A DNA stretch of 64,000 nucleotides, taken from assembly GCA_023429995.1 (NCBI GenBank), contig JAEZCE010000073.1:1-64000 (forward strand), given 5' to 3'. The position numbers were made by a program, and so were the translations under genes. The notes under the pieces were generated by a model. That model saw only the letters and a list, made by a program, of their open reading frames with translations. It had not been told where the DNA came from and searched no databases. Origin of the DNA: Bacillota bacterium (GTDB taxonomy: Bacteria; Bacillota; UBA4882; UBA8346). Positions 24,586 through 33,814 of the stretch are shown here, in pieces (position 1 is the first letter of the stretch; each line of letters starts with the position of its first letter).

Positions 24586-26376
24586 TTAGCTCAACTCAAT
24601 CGCCTTGAACGGACACTTCTGCATACAGACGCCGCATTTAACGCATTTTTTACTGTCGATGACGTGAGTCTTTTTGGTTTCGCCAGTAATCGCTGAAGCC
24701 GGGCAATTTTTAGCGCAGATCGAACATCCGCGACAAAGATCGGGTTTGACCTTATACGATAACAGAGCCTTACATACTCCGGCCGGACAATGCTTATCAT
24801 AAATATGGGCTTCATATTCGTCCCGGAAATACTTCATGGTGGATAATACCGGCTGCGGAGCTGACTGGCCCAAACCGCATAAAGCAGTGCTGCTGATATG
24901 TTTGGCCAAGGTCTCCAAGGCTTCCAAATCGCTGGGGACTCCTTTTCCCTCCGTAATCCTGGTCAAAATCTCCAACATCCGTTTGGTCCCTATCCGGCAA
25001 GGCGTACATTTCCCGCAGGACTCATCCTGGGTGAAGTCCAAAAAAAACCGGGCGACATCAACCATACACGTATCTTCATCCATAACAATCAAACCACCGG
25101 AACCCATCATCGAACCGACGGCTTTTAACGATTCATAATCCATGGGCAAATCCAAATGTTCGGTCGTTAAACAGCCGCCGGATGGCCCACCGGTCTGGGC
25201 CGCTTTAAATTTTTTGCCGCCAGGGATTCCCCCGCCCAAATCAAAGATGATTTCTCGTAACTTCGTTCCAATGGGAACCTCCACCAAACCGGTATTTTTA
25301 ATCTTTCCGGCAATGGCAAACACCTTGGTGCCTTTGCTCTTTTCCGTGCCGATCCCGGCAAACCACTGGGCGCCTCTCAAAATGATCGGCGCAATATTGG
25401 CATACGTTTCCACATTATTAATCAATGTCGGTTTCCCCCAAACACCTTTAACTGCCGGAAATGGCGGCTTGGGACTGGGTTCGCCCCTTTTTCCTTCAAT
25501 CGAAGCAATCAAGGCCGTTTCTTCCCCGCATACAAAGGCTCCGGCGCCGACCCGGATTTCCATATCAAAATCAAACCCGCTATGAAAGATATTTTTTCCC
25601 AACGCCCCAAATTCACGGGCCTTGGTGATAGCACGGCCAAGCCGATCGACTGCTAAAGGATATTCCGCCCGCACATAAACATACCCCTGTTTAGAGCCTA
25701 TGGTATATCCGGCAATTGCCATGGCCTCGATGATCGCATGAGGATCTCCTTCCAAAACGCTTCGGTCCATAAAAGCGCCCGGATCGCCTTCATCGGCGTT
25801 ACAAACCACATATTTCTCATCACCGGACGCTTTCATCGTCAATTCCCACTTGACACCGGTTGGAAACCCGGCCCCGCCACGGCCCCTCAAACCGGAACGT
25901 TTTACGATATCCACCACATCTTCCGGCTTAAAGGAAGTCAACACTTTACCCAGGGCGGCATAACCGTCCCGGGCTACGTAATCCTCGATGACTTCCGGAT
26001 TGATAGTTCCAACGTTGCGCAAAGCAATCCGCAACTGTTTATTGAAAAACGGTATATCTTGATAATGCGTGATTGTTTTACCGGTGCTATCCTTATGCAA
26101 AAGTCGCTCCACCGGTTGATTTTCCACTAAATGTTCCTCAACAATTCCTTTAACATCCTGTGCCTTAACCCGTTCATAAAACACTCCTTCGGGGTAAACC
26201 ACAATCACCGGTCCTAAATCGCAACTGCCGATGCACCCGGTTTGGATGACTTTAATTTCATTATCCAGGCGATGACTTTGAAGTTCGCTAATGAGGTTCC
26301 GCTCAACCTCTTTGCAACCGGACGAAATACAGCCAGCCCCGGCACAGACTAAAACATGTCTGCGATACGATTCCAT
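24586..26376 (-). CDS. NuoF/HydB-type NADH-binding flavoprotein
   Basis: 596 residues from ATG 26376, preceded by a GGGGGG site; a longer open frame is without support. Domain order: thioredoxin-like [2Fe-2S] part (cysteines 11, 16, 21, 48, 52), FMN/NADH module with GRGGAGFPTG and GAGAFVCGEETALI, SLBB segment, the [4Fe-4S] motif ESCGKCTPCR near 470, and a C-terminal two-cluster ferredoxin (CRGCSICAKNCP, CVKCGVCMQKCP). This architecture is that of the beta subunit of electron-bifurcating [FeFe] hydrogenases and of NAD-linked formate dehydrogenases. It oxidises or reduces NAD and passes electrons via Fe-S clusters. The catalytic partner subunit is not in this window; only the NuoE gene is near, 359 bases upstream. 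Confidence 0.92.
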   Translation of the reverse strand: MESYRRHVLVCAGAGCISSGCKEVERNLISELQSHRLDNEIKVIQTGCIGSCDLGPVIVVYPEGVFYERVKAQDVKGIVEEHLVENQPVERLLHKDSTGKTITHYQDIPFFNKQLRIALRNVGTINPEVIEDYVARDGYAALGKVLTSFKPEDVVDIVKRSGLRGRGGAGFPTGVKWELTMKASGDEKYVVCNADEGDPGAFMDRSVLEGDPHAIIEAMAIAGYTIGSKQGYVYVRAEYPLAVDRLGRAITKAREFGALGKNIFHSGFDFDMEIRVGAGAFVCGEETALIASIEGKRGEPSPKPPFPAVKGVWGKPTLINNVETYANIAPIILRGAQWFAGIGTEKSKGTKVFAIAGKIKNTGLVEVPIGTKLREIIFDLGGGIPGGKKFKAAQTGGPSGGCLTTEHLDLPMDYESLKAVGSMMGSGGLIVMDEDTCMVDVARFFLDFTQDESCGKCTPCRIGTKRMLEILTRITEGKGVPSDLEALETLAKHISSTALCGLGQSAPQPVLSTMKYFRDEYEAHIYDKHCPAGVCKALLSYKVKPDLCRGCSICAKNCPASAITGETKKTHVIDSKKCVKCGVCMQKCPFKAIELS

Positions 26377-26735
26377 CAATGAATCCCCCCAATATTCGCT
26401 GTACAGTTTTAAAGTATCAAAACAAAACTTCCAAAACTTTAATAACCATAACCTAAACCAAGGTTTATTCAGGAAACACCAATTTGAGAGTGTGTTCGTT
26501 CTAGATGCAATCAAAAAATCCACACGATACGTTGTACTAGTCAAAACCTTGCGCGTGTGTAGTATCAAACGGAGCTGTATTTCATGAAGGAAGAGGTAAA
26601 TCTTAAGCCATCCACAAAAGCGTTACCAAATCATGATGAACTGCGATTTAAAATCTTACTCCTCTTTCAGATCCCGTTTTGGAGGAGTCGCTTGTTCATT
26701 TTTTCACAAACCAAATGATCAAATAAATGCTAAAT
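26377..26735. other. 359-bp gap between nuoE- and nuoF-like genes
   Basis: An unusually long gap for genes normally fused or adjacent. No supported frame on either strand. AT-rich with no clear terminator hairpin. It may contain a second promoter for the NuoF-like gene or a decayed gene; I cannot tell which. Confidence 0.5.
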
Positions 26736-27251
26736 TCATTTTAAATTGCTATTCCGGTATTTGTTTAAGATATCGGGAATTTTATCAGGAGTTAATCGTC
26801 CATAAACATCTTCTCCGATTGTAATGACAGGGGCGAGTCCGCAGGCGCCCAAACACCGGGTCACCGTCAAAGTGAATAAACCATCCTTACTGGTATCATC
26901 AATTTCTACCCCTAACTCAGTTTGAATTGCTTTTAAAATGTCGGCCGCACCCTTAACGTAGCAAGCGGTTCCCATACAAACACCGATGGTATTTTCCCCA
27001 CGGGGTTTGGTAGAAAACAATGAGTAAAACGTAATGACTCCATAAACCTCGGACAAAGGAATTCCCAAACCTTCCGCGACCAACTCCTGAACATCCTCTG
27101 CCAAATAACCAAACAATTCCTGTGCTTGGTGCAGAACCGGAATTAAAGCCCCCGGCTTTCCTTGGTGCTCGGCGATGATCTTTTGAAGCCGCTCATAACG
27201 CGGATCGGACTCATTAGAAGCGCATGAACAAGATCTACAAGCTTCACCCAT
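26736..27251 (-). CDS. NuoE/HydC-type [2Fe-2S] thioredoxin-like subunit
   Basis: 171 residues. The N-terminal helical part is KIIAEHQGKPGALIPVLHQAQ, then GYLAEDVQELVAEGLGIPLSEVYGV; the 2Fe-2S ligands lie in GVCMGTACYVKGA (first cysteine pair) and RCLGACGLAPV (second pair). This is the small subunit that works with a NuoF-type NADH dehydrogenase module. The N-terminus also has extra cysteines (ACRSCSCAS). It is transcribed toward the NuoF gene and would form the NADH-oxidising half of a hydrogenase, formate dehydrogenase or similar complex whose catalytic subunit is elsewhere. Confidence 0.92.
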   Translation of the reverse strand: MGEACRSCSCASNESDPRYERLQKIIAEHQGKPGALIPVLHQAQELFGYLAEDVQELVAEGLGIPLSEVYGVITFYSLFSTKPRGENTIGVCMGTACYVKGAADILKAIQTELGVEIDDTSKDGLFTLTVTRCLGACGLAPVITIGEDVYGRLTPDKIPDILNKYRNSNLK

Positions 27252-27580
27252 ATTTTATCCTCCCATCTTTTTGACCTATTTTGATAACAGCAGACCAATG
27301 ATTGCAATGTATCCGCTGCCTATCATTTTCATGGCTTAAATAAAAACAGAGTATCAAATCTACGGTGAATCCATATAACTCCAACATAACATTATTTACT
27401 TTGTTTGGCAAGTAGATCCAATTAAAAAGCCGTACCCATTTCGATCCCTAGAAAAAATAAAAAAAATAACTAGCCTATTGATGACGCTGTGCTAAACAAA
27501 ATAGGCCGGTTATTTTCCACAAAAATGTCGGATTCCAGAATTTCCTCGAATAGACCTAGGGCAGCGATTCTTCCATTGAT
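27252..27580. other. 329-bp gap with terminator and promoter space
   Basis: Contains the terminator at 27451-27516 for the SPOR gene and, to its left, the untranslated and promoter region for the NuoE-like gene (AT-rich, no clear consensus). No supported frame. Confidence 0.6.
27451..27516 (-). terminator. Rho-independent terminator of the SPOR gene
   Basis: Arms 27464-27479 and 27500-27515 pair over 16 bases with two wobble-type differences (AAATAACTAGCCTATT against AATAGGCCGGTTATTT). On the minus strand the stem is followed by a run of Ts. It lies just beyond the SPOR stop codon. Confidence 0.75.
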
Positions 27581-28168
27581 TTAATTTTGATCAACACTTA
27601 CTTTATAACCCTTGCCGGTAAGCTCGGTTTTTACGCGATCAGCGTTAACTTTAGCGGCGAAAGCTCCCACCTGCACGGAAAATGGAGGTTTATTGCCCAC
27701 ATAGACGGGATAGCCCAGGGAATGAAGTTGTTGAGAAGCAGCCAAAGCTTCATTATGATTTGCATAAGGACCGACCCGCACTTTGAATTTCACATTCACC
27801 ACCGAAACCCCCGGGTTCACTACCGGGGTTTGTACCGGTTTATTGACTGTCGTCGCGCCCGCAGTCTGCTTATCGGGCAAAGAGTGAGTCGGCTTCGACG
27901 ATTCGGTTTCATCAATAATCCTCACGTTATCGGCATTCGTGTTGATGTCGGGCTTACTGCTGGTTGATGATACATCAGTCGATAAATCGGTGGTCTGTAA
28001 TGAATTATCTGTGTTTACCGGAGTGCCCGGTTGATCTTTAACCCAGCCTTCAAAAAGTAAACCGAAGACTACGCCTAATGATATGGCCAAAAAGGAGAAA
28101 AAAACCAAACCGGCTGTTTTGGACAACAAATTTGAAAACGATTTAGCCCCTTTACTTTTCTGTTCCAT
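27581..28168 (-). CDS. SPOR-domain membrane protein
   Basis: 195 residues. A short cytoplasmic basic segment, one membrane span near residues 16-36 (AGLVFFSFLAISLGVVFGLLF), a 75-residue Ser/Thr/Pro-rich linker and a C-terminal SPOR domain: VKFKVRVGPYANHNEALAASQ, then HSLGYPVYVG and PFSVQVGAFAAKVNADRVK. SPOR domains bind peptidoglycan stripped of stem peptides at the septum or in the spore cortex. Monocistronic, with a clear terminator. A role in cell division or sporulation is inferred from the domain. Confidence 0.85.
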   Translation of the reverse strand: MEQKSKGAKSFSNLLSKTAGLVFFSFLAISLGVVFGLLFEGWVKDQPGTPVNTDNSLQTTDLSTDVSSTSSKPDINTNADNVRIIDETESSKPTHSLPDKQTAGATTVNKPVQTPVVNPGVSVVNVKFKVRVGPYANHNEALAASQQLHSLGYPVYVGNKPPFSVQVGAFAAKVNADRVKTELTGKGYKVSVDQN

Positions 28169-28630
28169 TAATACACCCCCTAAAAATCATGCCCACTTCT
28201 ATCTCAATAAAGGATACTACCAAAATGAAAAAATATTCCTGTAAAATTCCATAGCCCGATATAAAAATGATCAATCGAAAAAACCGGGAATGAAAATACT
28301 CCACATCTTTCTTATTCCTTATTCGCCATCAACCTAGCGTTCTCCTGTAACTCCTGACTTGCTGAGAGCGATTGGTGAATTCCCTATTAATTTTAAAGAA
28401 CTTTAAGACAGCCCCACGGGTTAGTTGTCATCAATGCTATTTGGCTCCTGCAATTTCACCTATTTGTCATATTCTATTTATATTTATTAATTTTCTATCA
28501 AACTGTGATATCTTAAAGTAAGGCCGGACATAAAGAAGGCTGTGCAAAAATAAATATCGTGCGCTTCCCTATGCACGATATCAAAATTCACGGGACTTCA
28601 GGTTTCATTTCATCTGTTTTAGTTTGTCAA
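28169..28630. other. 462-bp gap between SPOR gene and purL
   Basis: Holds the promoter side of the SPOR gene and the purL terminator at 28554-28581. No gene or recognised RNA. The word GGCTGTGCAAAAATAAAT at about 28538 resembles one end of the GGCTGTC elements near 46.1 and 48.5 kb but has no partner. Confidence 0.55.
28554..28581 (-). terminator. terminator-like hairpin after purL
   Basis: Perfect 9-base arms ATATCGTGC (28554-28562) and GCACGATAT (28573-28581). On the minus strand the stem is followed by TTATTTTTG. It lies 50 bases beyond the purL stop. Confidence 0.65.
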
Positions 28631-31600
28631 TCAGCTAAAATATTCCACTCCCGCTTCAAAGATCCGTTGATCCTTATTTCCCGGCACATTCTTACCAACC
28701 TGGTTGCCAACCCTCTCCGAATGACCCATCTTGCCTAAAATTCGCCCATCAGGACTGGTTATTCCTTCAATTGCGTCAAGGGAACCGTTTGGATTAAACT
28801 GAATATCATAGGTGGCTTTACCATCCAAATCTACATATTGAGTAGCAATTTGACCCCGCCCCGCAAGACCCGCTAATATCTCAGGTCGGGCAACAAACCT
28901 TCCTTCGCCGTGGGAGACTGCGATGGTGTGAACATCACCCACTTTGACCTTGGCAAACCAGGGTGAAAGGTTGGAAACGATCCGGGTCCGGACCATGGTA
29001 GAAACATGCCGCCCAATGGTATTAAAAGTTAAAGTTGGGGCATCCTCTCCCAAATCACGAATTTCTCCATAAGGGACCAAACCCAGTTTAATCAGCGCCT
29101 GGAAACCATTACAAATGCCAAGCATCAAACCGTCGCGTTCCTTCAAAAGTCCCATTACAGCCTCTTGGATATAAGGATTCCGGAAGGCTGTCGCAATAAA
29201 TTTCCCCGAACCATCCGGCTCGTCGCCGGCGCTAAAACCGCCGGGCAACATGATGATCTGGGAATTGTTAATCGCCTTCACCATTTGTTCAATGGATTTT
29301 TCAATATCAGCGGCGGTTTGATTTCTGAATACCAAAGTTTCCACAGCTGCTCCAGCGCAAATAAACGCTTTTTCGGTATCATATTCACAGTTGGTGCCCG
29401 GAAAAACCGGTATCAAGACCCTGGGCTTTGCTGCCTTCCATTGAGATTTTATTCGGGTCCCATCACCAGCTGCATAGCTGTAAGATTGAGGTTTTTCAGT
29501 AAAATCGCCGGCTTTGGTGGGAAAAATCGTTTCCAAAGGCTTGTTCCAACTCCGGTAAGCGCGTGATAAGTCAATTTTTACCCCATGAACCGAAATCTCA
29601 GGGGAGGCTATAGTCGAACCCAAGTCCTGATAAACGATATTTTCAAAAAGTATTGCAGCGTCTACTGAAGCCGGGATCTCCAGAATGATTGAGCCATAAT
29701 CGGGAGCGAACAACCGCTCGGTAGTTAACGTACCTCCGAAGGCAAAGCCAATCCGGTTGCCGAAACACATCTTCGTGACGGCTTCTGCAATTCCTCCCGT
29801 TCGAACCGAATGGGCGGCCAAAACTTTACCGCTGCTGATGAGCTGGTAAATACGATCGTAATTTACCGCCATGCTCTCGAAATCAGGCAACTCCCGAGAG
29901 TCGCGTTGCAAGGGTATTCGTATAACTTGACTGCCGGTTTGCTTAAATTCCGGAGAAATAACCGAGCGGACATCCGCTACGTTCATGGCAAATGCCACCA
30001 AAGTTGGGGGAACCGTCAAGTCCTTAAAAGTGCCGGACATACTATCCTTCCCGCCAATAGCCGGAATCCCCAATTCAAGTTGAGTATAATAGGCTCCTAG
30101 GAGGGCGCTGAAAGGTTTTCCCCAATTTTTTTCATTTTGTCCCAATTTTTCGAAATATTCCTGCAAAGTAAGGCGGATATGCCGAAAATTGCCGCCGCCG
30201 GCCACTATCTTGGCAACAGCTTCAATAATCGCATATACCGCTCCATAAAAAGGGCTCCATCTGCCGATGGCCGGATTATAACCATAGGACATCAGCGTTC
30301 CGGTCGTCGTATCGCCGTCTAAAACCGGAAGTTTCGCCGCCATGCACTCGGCAGGGGTTGATTGACAGCAACCTCCAAAAGGCAAAAGGACCGTTCCGGC
30401 TCCAATGGTGCTGTCGAATCTTTCCACCAACCCCTTTTGACTGCAAACATTCAAGCGTTCAAGATTACTAAGCCAAGCTTTTTCTAAACCGCCGGTTTCC
30501 AGACTTTCGGCAACCTCCCGCGGTATGATTTTGAAAACGTTTTCCGTAGGTTCTGGGGCAGCCACCGATACCCTGGAATGTTGCGGAGCGCCGTTACTGT
30601 TTAAAAAGTCCCGGCTAATATCGACAATGCTCTTTCCCCGCCAAAACATCTTCAACCGCTTAGGCGCCGTGACCACAGCCACCACGGTAGCTTCAAGATT
30701 TTCACCCGCTGCGGCATTGCAGAACTTAGTGACATTTTCAGCAGCAACCACCACTGCCATCCGTTCTTGAGATTCCGAAATCGCCAGTTCAGTGCCATCC
30801 AGCCCCTCATATTTCTTGGGGACGGCATCCAAATTGATTTCCAGTCCGTCGGCCAACTCCCCAACCGCTACCGCGACACCTCCGGCTCCAAAATCGTTGC
30901 AGCGTTTGATTAAAAGGCTTACATCTGGATTGCGGAACAATCGCTGGATCTTCCGTTCGGTGGGCGGATTTCCCTTTTGTACCTCTGCGCCGCAAGTCAG
31001 CAAAGATTTTTCATTATGCTCCTTGGAAGAGCCCGTCGCGCCACCGCAACCGTCACGGCCGGTACGACCACCCAACAAAATAATCACATCTCCCGGCTCC
31101 GGTTGCTCCCGTTTGACATTAGCCTTGGGAACAGCCCCTACGACTGCGCCGATCTCCATTCTTTTAGCAACAAAACCTTCATCGTAAACCTCCGCCACTT
31201 GCCCGGTTGCCAGCCCGATTTGATTTCCGTAAGCGCTAAAACCGGCGGCAGCCCCACGGGTAATCTTCCGTTGGGGTAATTTGCCGGGAATGGTATCTTG
31301 AATTTTGGTACGGGGATCGCCGCTACCGGTTACCCTCAACGCCTGGTAAACATAGGACCGCCCTGAAAGCGGATCCCGGATGGCTCCGCCCAGACAAGTC
31401 GCCGCGCCGCCAAAAGGTTCTATTTCGGTCGGATGGTTATGGGTTTCATTCTTAAACATCACCAGCCACTCTTGTTTTTCACCGTTGATATCCGCATCCA
31501 CCATGATACTGCAGGCATTGATTTCCTCCGAAACATCAAGATCATCCAGCAAACCCCGGCGCCTTAATTCTTTCATGGCAATGGTGGCTAAATCCATCAG

Positions 31601-32425
31601 GCAGAGCGGCTTTTCTTTATCCCCATGGATAGTAAGGCGATTCTGTAAATATTTCCGATAGGCCTCTTGCACCGGTTGATTATAAAAACCATCCTCAATG
31701 ACAACATCGTCGATATGAGTCAGGAAAGTGGTATGACGGCAATGATCCGACCAATAGGTATCCAAAACCCGGATTTCAGTTAACGAAGGGTCTCTTTTTT
31801 CGGTATCCCGGAAATATTTTTGGCAAAATTCCAAGTCTGCCAAAGACATTGCCAGACCCAATTGTTGATGGAGCGCTTGTAGCTGCTTTGCTGAAAAACC
31901 GTTAAATCCACTTAAGATCTTGACATTTGGAGGATGGGGAAGTTCCATCTCAAGTGTAGCCGGCTTTTCCCAGGATGCTTCCTGGGATTCCAATGGATTC
32001 AGGCAATATTCTTTCATCCTTTGGTAATCGGATTCATTGAAATGCCCTTCGAGTAAAAATAATTTGGCCACTTTCACAACCGGACGGTCATGACCGGTCA
32101 ATATTTGAATGCATTGTCCGGCCGAATCCGCCCTTTGGTCGTATTGGCCCGGCAAAAACTCCGAGGCAATTAACTTCAACCGCTCATCAAGGGCAATTTC
32201 CTCATCCGTAACCGTATCCACGGGCAATTCCGCGAAAATGACCTGCCGCGCTTTTTGATACTCCTGATCGGTAATCCCTGCGACATCATAACGGTTTACA
32301 ATCCGTAAACTTATTAAATCATTGATCCCCAGGTTATATTTTAAATCTTGAAACAGTCCCTGCGCTTCAATATCAAAGCCCGGCTTTTTCTCGACAAATA
32401 TCCGCTTTACATCATAAGTGCTCAT
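28631..32425 (-). CDS. purL: phosphoribosylformylglycinamidine synthase, fused type
   Basis: 1264 residues from ATG 32425, with AAAGGGGAG seven bases upstream; the ATG seven codons earlier lacks a site. It makes FGAM from FGAR, glutamine and ATP in purine synthesis. The long form carries an N-terminal PurS-like part, two FGAM synthase halves (SDHCRHTTF near 235, MFKNETHNHPTEIEPFGGAA near 330, GGKDSMSGTF in the second half) and a C-terminal class I amidotransferase with the nucleophile in LGICNGFQALIKLG and HGEGRF. This single-chain form occurs in clostridia and in Gram-negatives. No other purine gene is adjacent. It is divergent from a LysR gene. Confidence 0.95.
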   Translation of the reverse strand: MSTYDVKRIFVEKKPGFDIEAQGLFQDLKYNLGINDLISLRIVNRYDVAGITDQEYQKARQVIFAELPVDTVTDEEIALDERLKLIASEFLPGQYDQRADSAGQCIQILTGHDRPVVKVAKLFLLEGHFNESDYQRMKEYCLNPLESQEASWEKPATLEMELPHPPNVKILSGFNGFSAKQLQALHQQLGLAMSLADLEFCQKYFRDTEKRDPSLTEIRVLDTYWSDHCRHTTFLTHIDDVVIEDGFYNQPVQEAYRKYLQNRLTIHGDKEKPLCLMDLATIAMKELRRRGLLDDLDVSEEINACSIMVDADINGEKQEWLVMFKNETHNHPTEIEPFGGAATCLGGAIRDPLSGRSYVYQALRVTGSGDPRTKIQDTIPGKLPQRKITRGAAAGFSAYGNQIGLATGQVAEVYDEGFVAKRMEIGAVVGAVPKANVKREQPEPGDVIILLGGRTGRDGCGGATGSSKEHNEKSLLTCGAEVQKGNPPTERKIQRLFRNPDVSLLIKRCNDFGAGGVAVAVGELADGLEINLDAVPKKYEGLDGTELAISESQERMAVVVAAENVTKFCNAAAGENLEATVVAVVTAPKRLKMFWRGKSIVDISRDFLNSNGAPQHSRVSVAAPEPTENVFKIIPREVAESLETGGLEKAWLSNLERLNVCSQKGLVERFDSTIGAGTVLLPFGGCCQSTPAECMAAKLPVLDGDTTTGTLMSYGYNPAIGRWSPFYGAVYAIIEAVAKIVAGGGNFRHIRLTLQEYFEKLGQNEKNWGKPFSALLGAYYTQLELGIPAIGGKDSMSGTFKDLTVPPTLVAFAMNVADVRSVISPEFKQTGSQVIRIPLQRDSRELPDFESMAVNYDRIYQLISSGKVLAAHSVRTGGIAEAVTKMCFGNRIGFAFGGTLTTERLFAPDYGSIILEIPASVDAAILFENIVYQDLGSTIASPEISVHGVKIDLSRAYRSWNKPLETIFPTKAGDFTEKPQSYSYAAGDGTRIKSQWKAAKPRVLIPVFPGTNCEYDTEKAFICAGAAVETLVFRNQTAADIEKSIEQMVKAINNSQIIMLPGGFSAGDEPDGSGKFIATAFRNPYIQEAVMGLLKERDGLMLGICNGFQALIKLGLVPYGEIRDLGEDAPTLTFNTIGRHVSTMVRTRIVSNLSPWFAKVKVGDVHTIAVSHGEGRFVARPEILAGLAGRGQIATQYVDLDGKATYDIQFNPNGSLDAIEGITSPDGRILGKMGHSERVGNQVGKNVPGNKDQRIFEAGVEYFS

Positions 32426-32577
32426 CCTGAACTCCCCTTTACTCATTGTTGGTTTGATTATAAGTCATATGATATAATAAGTAAAATGAATAGTTCTAAT
32501 ATGTAGTATTAGCGCAACTTATAAATTGTAAGTTTAGGAGAAAGCCCGCTATAAGGATTAATTGATTGGAGAATTCC
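32426..32577. promoter_or_regulatory. divergent promoter region purL / LysR
   Basis: Around 32458-32480 the near-palindrome ATTATA-AGTCATATGA-TATAAT gives a TATAAT -10 on each strand. Such a shared stretch between a LysR gene and a divergent target is the usual place for LysR binding. No motif is proven. Confidence 0.4.
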
Positions 32578-33471
32578 ATGGATATTAATTTTGACCTTTA
32601 CAAGGTATTTTATCAGGTGGCCACCTCAGGTAGTTTCTCCGAAGCCGCCGCCAAACTTTTTATCTCTCAATCAGCCGTCAGCCAAGCCATTAAAAATCTG
32701 GAACAAAAATTAGGTTCCCAGCTTTTTATGCGGCAAACCCGTCATTTACAACTTACTCCGGAAGGAGAGGCATTGTTATCCCATGTTGGCCAAGCCTATA
32801 ACCTTATCAAAGCCGCGGAAACCAAGCTTAATGAAATGCAAAACCTGGAAACCGGTATTATTCGGATTGGGGCCAGCGATACTGTTTGCCGCTATTACTT
32901 GCTTCCCTATTTGGAACGTTTTAGCCGTGATTACCCCAAGATTAAAATTCAGGTTCTAAATCGGACCTCGCCCCAATTAATGGAAGCTCTCAAAGAGGGG
33001 ACCATTGATTTTGCAATTGTGACCCTGCCAATATCTGAAGAAAATCTAATGATTCAAGAACTGATTACCGTAACCGATGTTTTGGTTTCCGCAAACCGTT
33101 TTAACGCTCTTCAAGGACATAAAATTACTTGGGATGAATTGGCGCTTTACCCCCTATTACTTTTGGAAAAAAATAGCGCGACTCGCCGTAACTTCGATGA
33201 TTTTTTAAAACGGCAAGACATCCGGATTGTTCCCGAGATCGAGCTGGAAAGCGTGGAACTGTTGGTGGAATTCGCCAAAATAGGTCTGGGGGTCGCTCAT
33301 GTTGTAAGGGAAAGCATTCTGGAGAGTGTGGAAAAGGGGCAGTTGTTTATCGTCGAAATGGAGCAGCCTTTACCCCAACGGCAACTCGGAATGATTACCA
33401 ATAAAAACATGCCGTTATCAAGAGCGAGTAAAAAATTTGCCGAACAATTGACTGGTATAATCAAAAACTAA
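32578..33471 (+). CDS. LysR-family transcriptional regulator
   Basis: 297 residues from ATG 32578, which follows TTGGAG at eight bases; the frame opens at a TTG four codons earlier. The N-terminal winged helix shows FYQVATSGSFSEAAAKLFIS, QSAVSQAIKNLEQKLGSQLF and RHLQLTPEGEALL. The effector domain covers 90-295 (GIIRIGASDTVCRYYLLPYL, LKEGTIDFAIVTLPI, AKIGLGVAHVV). It resembles the CysL/YeiE branch. It is divergent from purL and might control it or itself. The inducer cannot be inferred. Confidence 0.93.
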   Translation: MDINFDLYKVFYQVATSGSFSEAAAKLFISQSAVSQAIKNLEQKLGSQLFMRQTRHLQLTPEGEALLSHVGQAYNLIKAAETKLNEMQNLETGIIRIGASDTVCRYYLLPYLERFSRDYPKIKIQVLNRTSPQLMEALKEGTIDFAIVTLPISEENLMIQELITVTDVLVSANRFNALQGHKITWDELALYPLLLLEKNSATRRNFDDFLKRQDIRIVPEIELESVELLVEFAKIGLGVAHVVRESILESVEKGQLFIVEMEQPLPQRQLGMITNKNMPLSRASKKFAEQLTGIIKN

Positions 33472-33814
33472 TATTTTATTTTGGAAAATTTTAAATTTAG
33501 GATTGTTTATGACGATACTATTTTTAACAAAATGATTATTACTTAGTAATCCCGCAATAAATTCATGATGTATAATAAAATTATGGGGTGAAAATTCATG
33601 TCGGATGCATTGTCCAAAATCAATCAAGAACTTTTAAATTCCATTCAGAAATCAAAAAATCGCCTACGGAAACTAGGCCGAAGAAATAAGCGGTGTGCAA
33701 ACTAAAAGTCATGAAAATACCCAATGGATTGATCGTATCAAACAAGTTTTAAAAAATCAAAACTGAATATGTCTAACGCGGTTTCAAAAACAGTATTCGC
33801 CAAAAAAGATATTG
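33472..33814. other. gap with a frameshifted small gene
   Basis: Apart from the frameshifted frame at 33598-33766 and a TATAAT at 33571-33576, I see nothing. No clear terminator for either convergent neighbour. Confidence 0.5.
33598..33766 (+). pseudogene. small frameshifted gene
   Basis: Starts at ATG 33598 after GGGGTG with a TATAAT upstream at 33571. It reads MSDALSKINQELLNSIQKSK and 15 more residues, then stops at 33705 in that frame. A second frame shifted by one base continues EEISGVQTKSHENTQWIDR and ends at 33766. Together they would make a charged helical protein of about 55 residues. The shift lies near 33675-33685. It could also be a real 35-residue protein. No family recognised. 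Confidence 0.4.

Noticed and set aside
26377..26568. 64-codon N-terminal extension of the NuoF-like frame
   Set aside because: Composition is unlike the family, no ribosome-binding site, and a strong site precedes ATG 26376.
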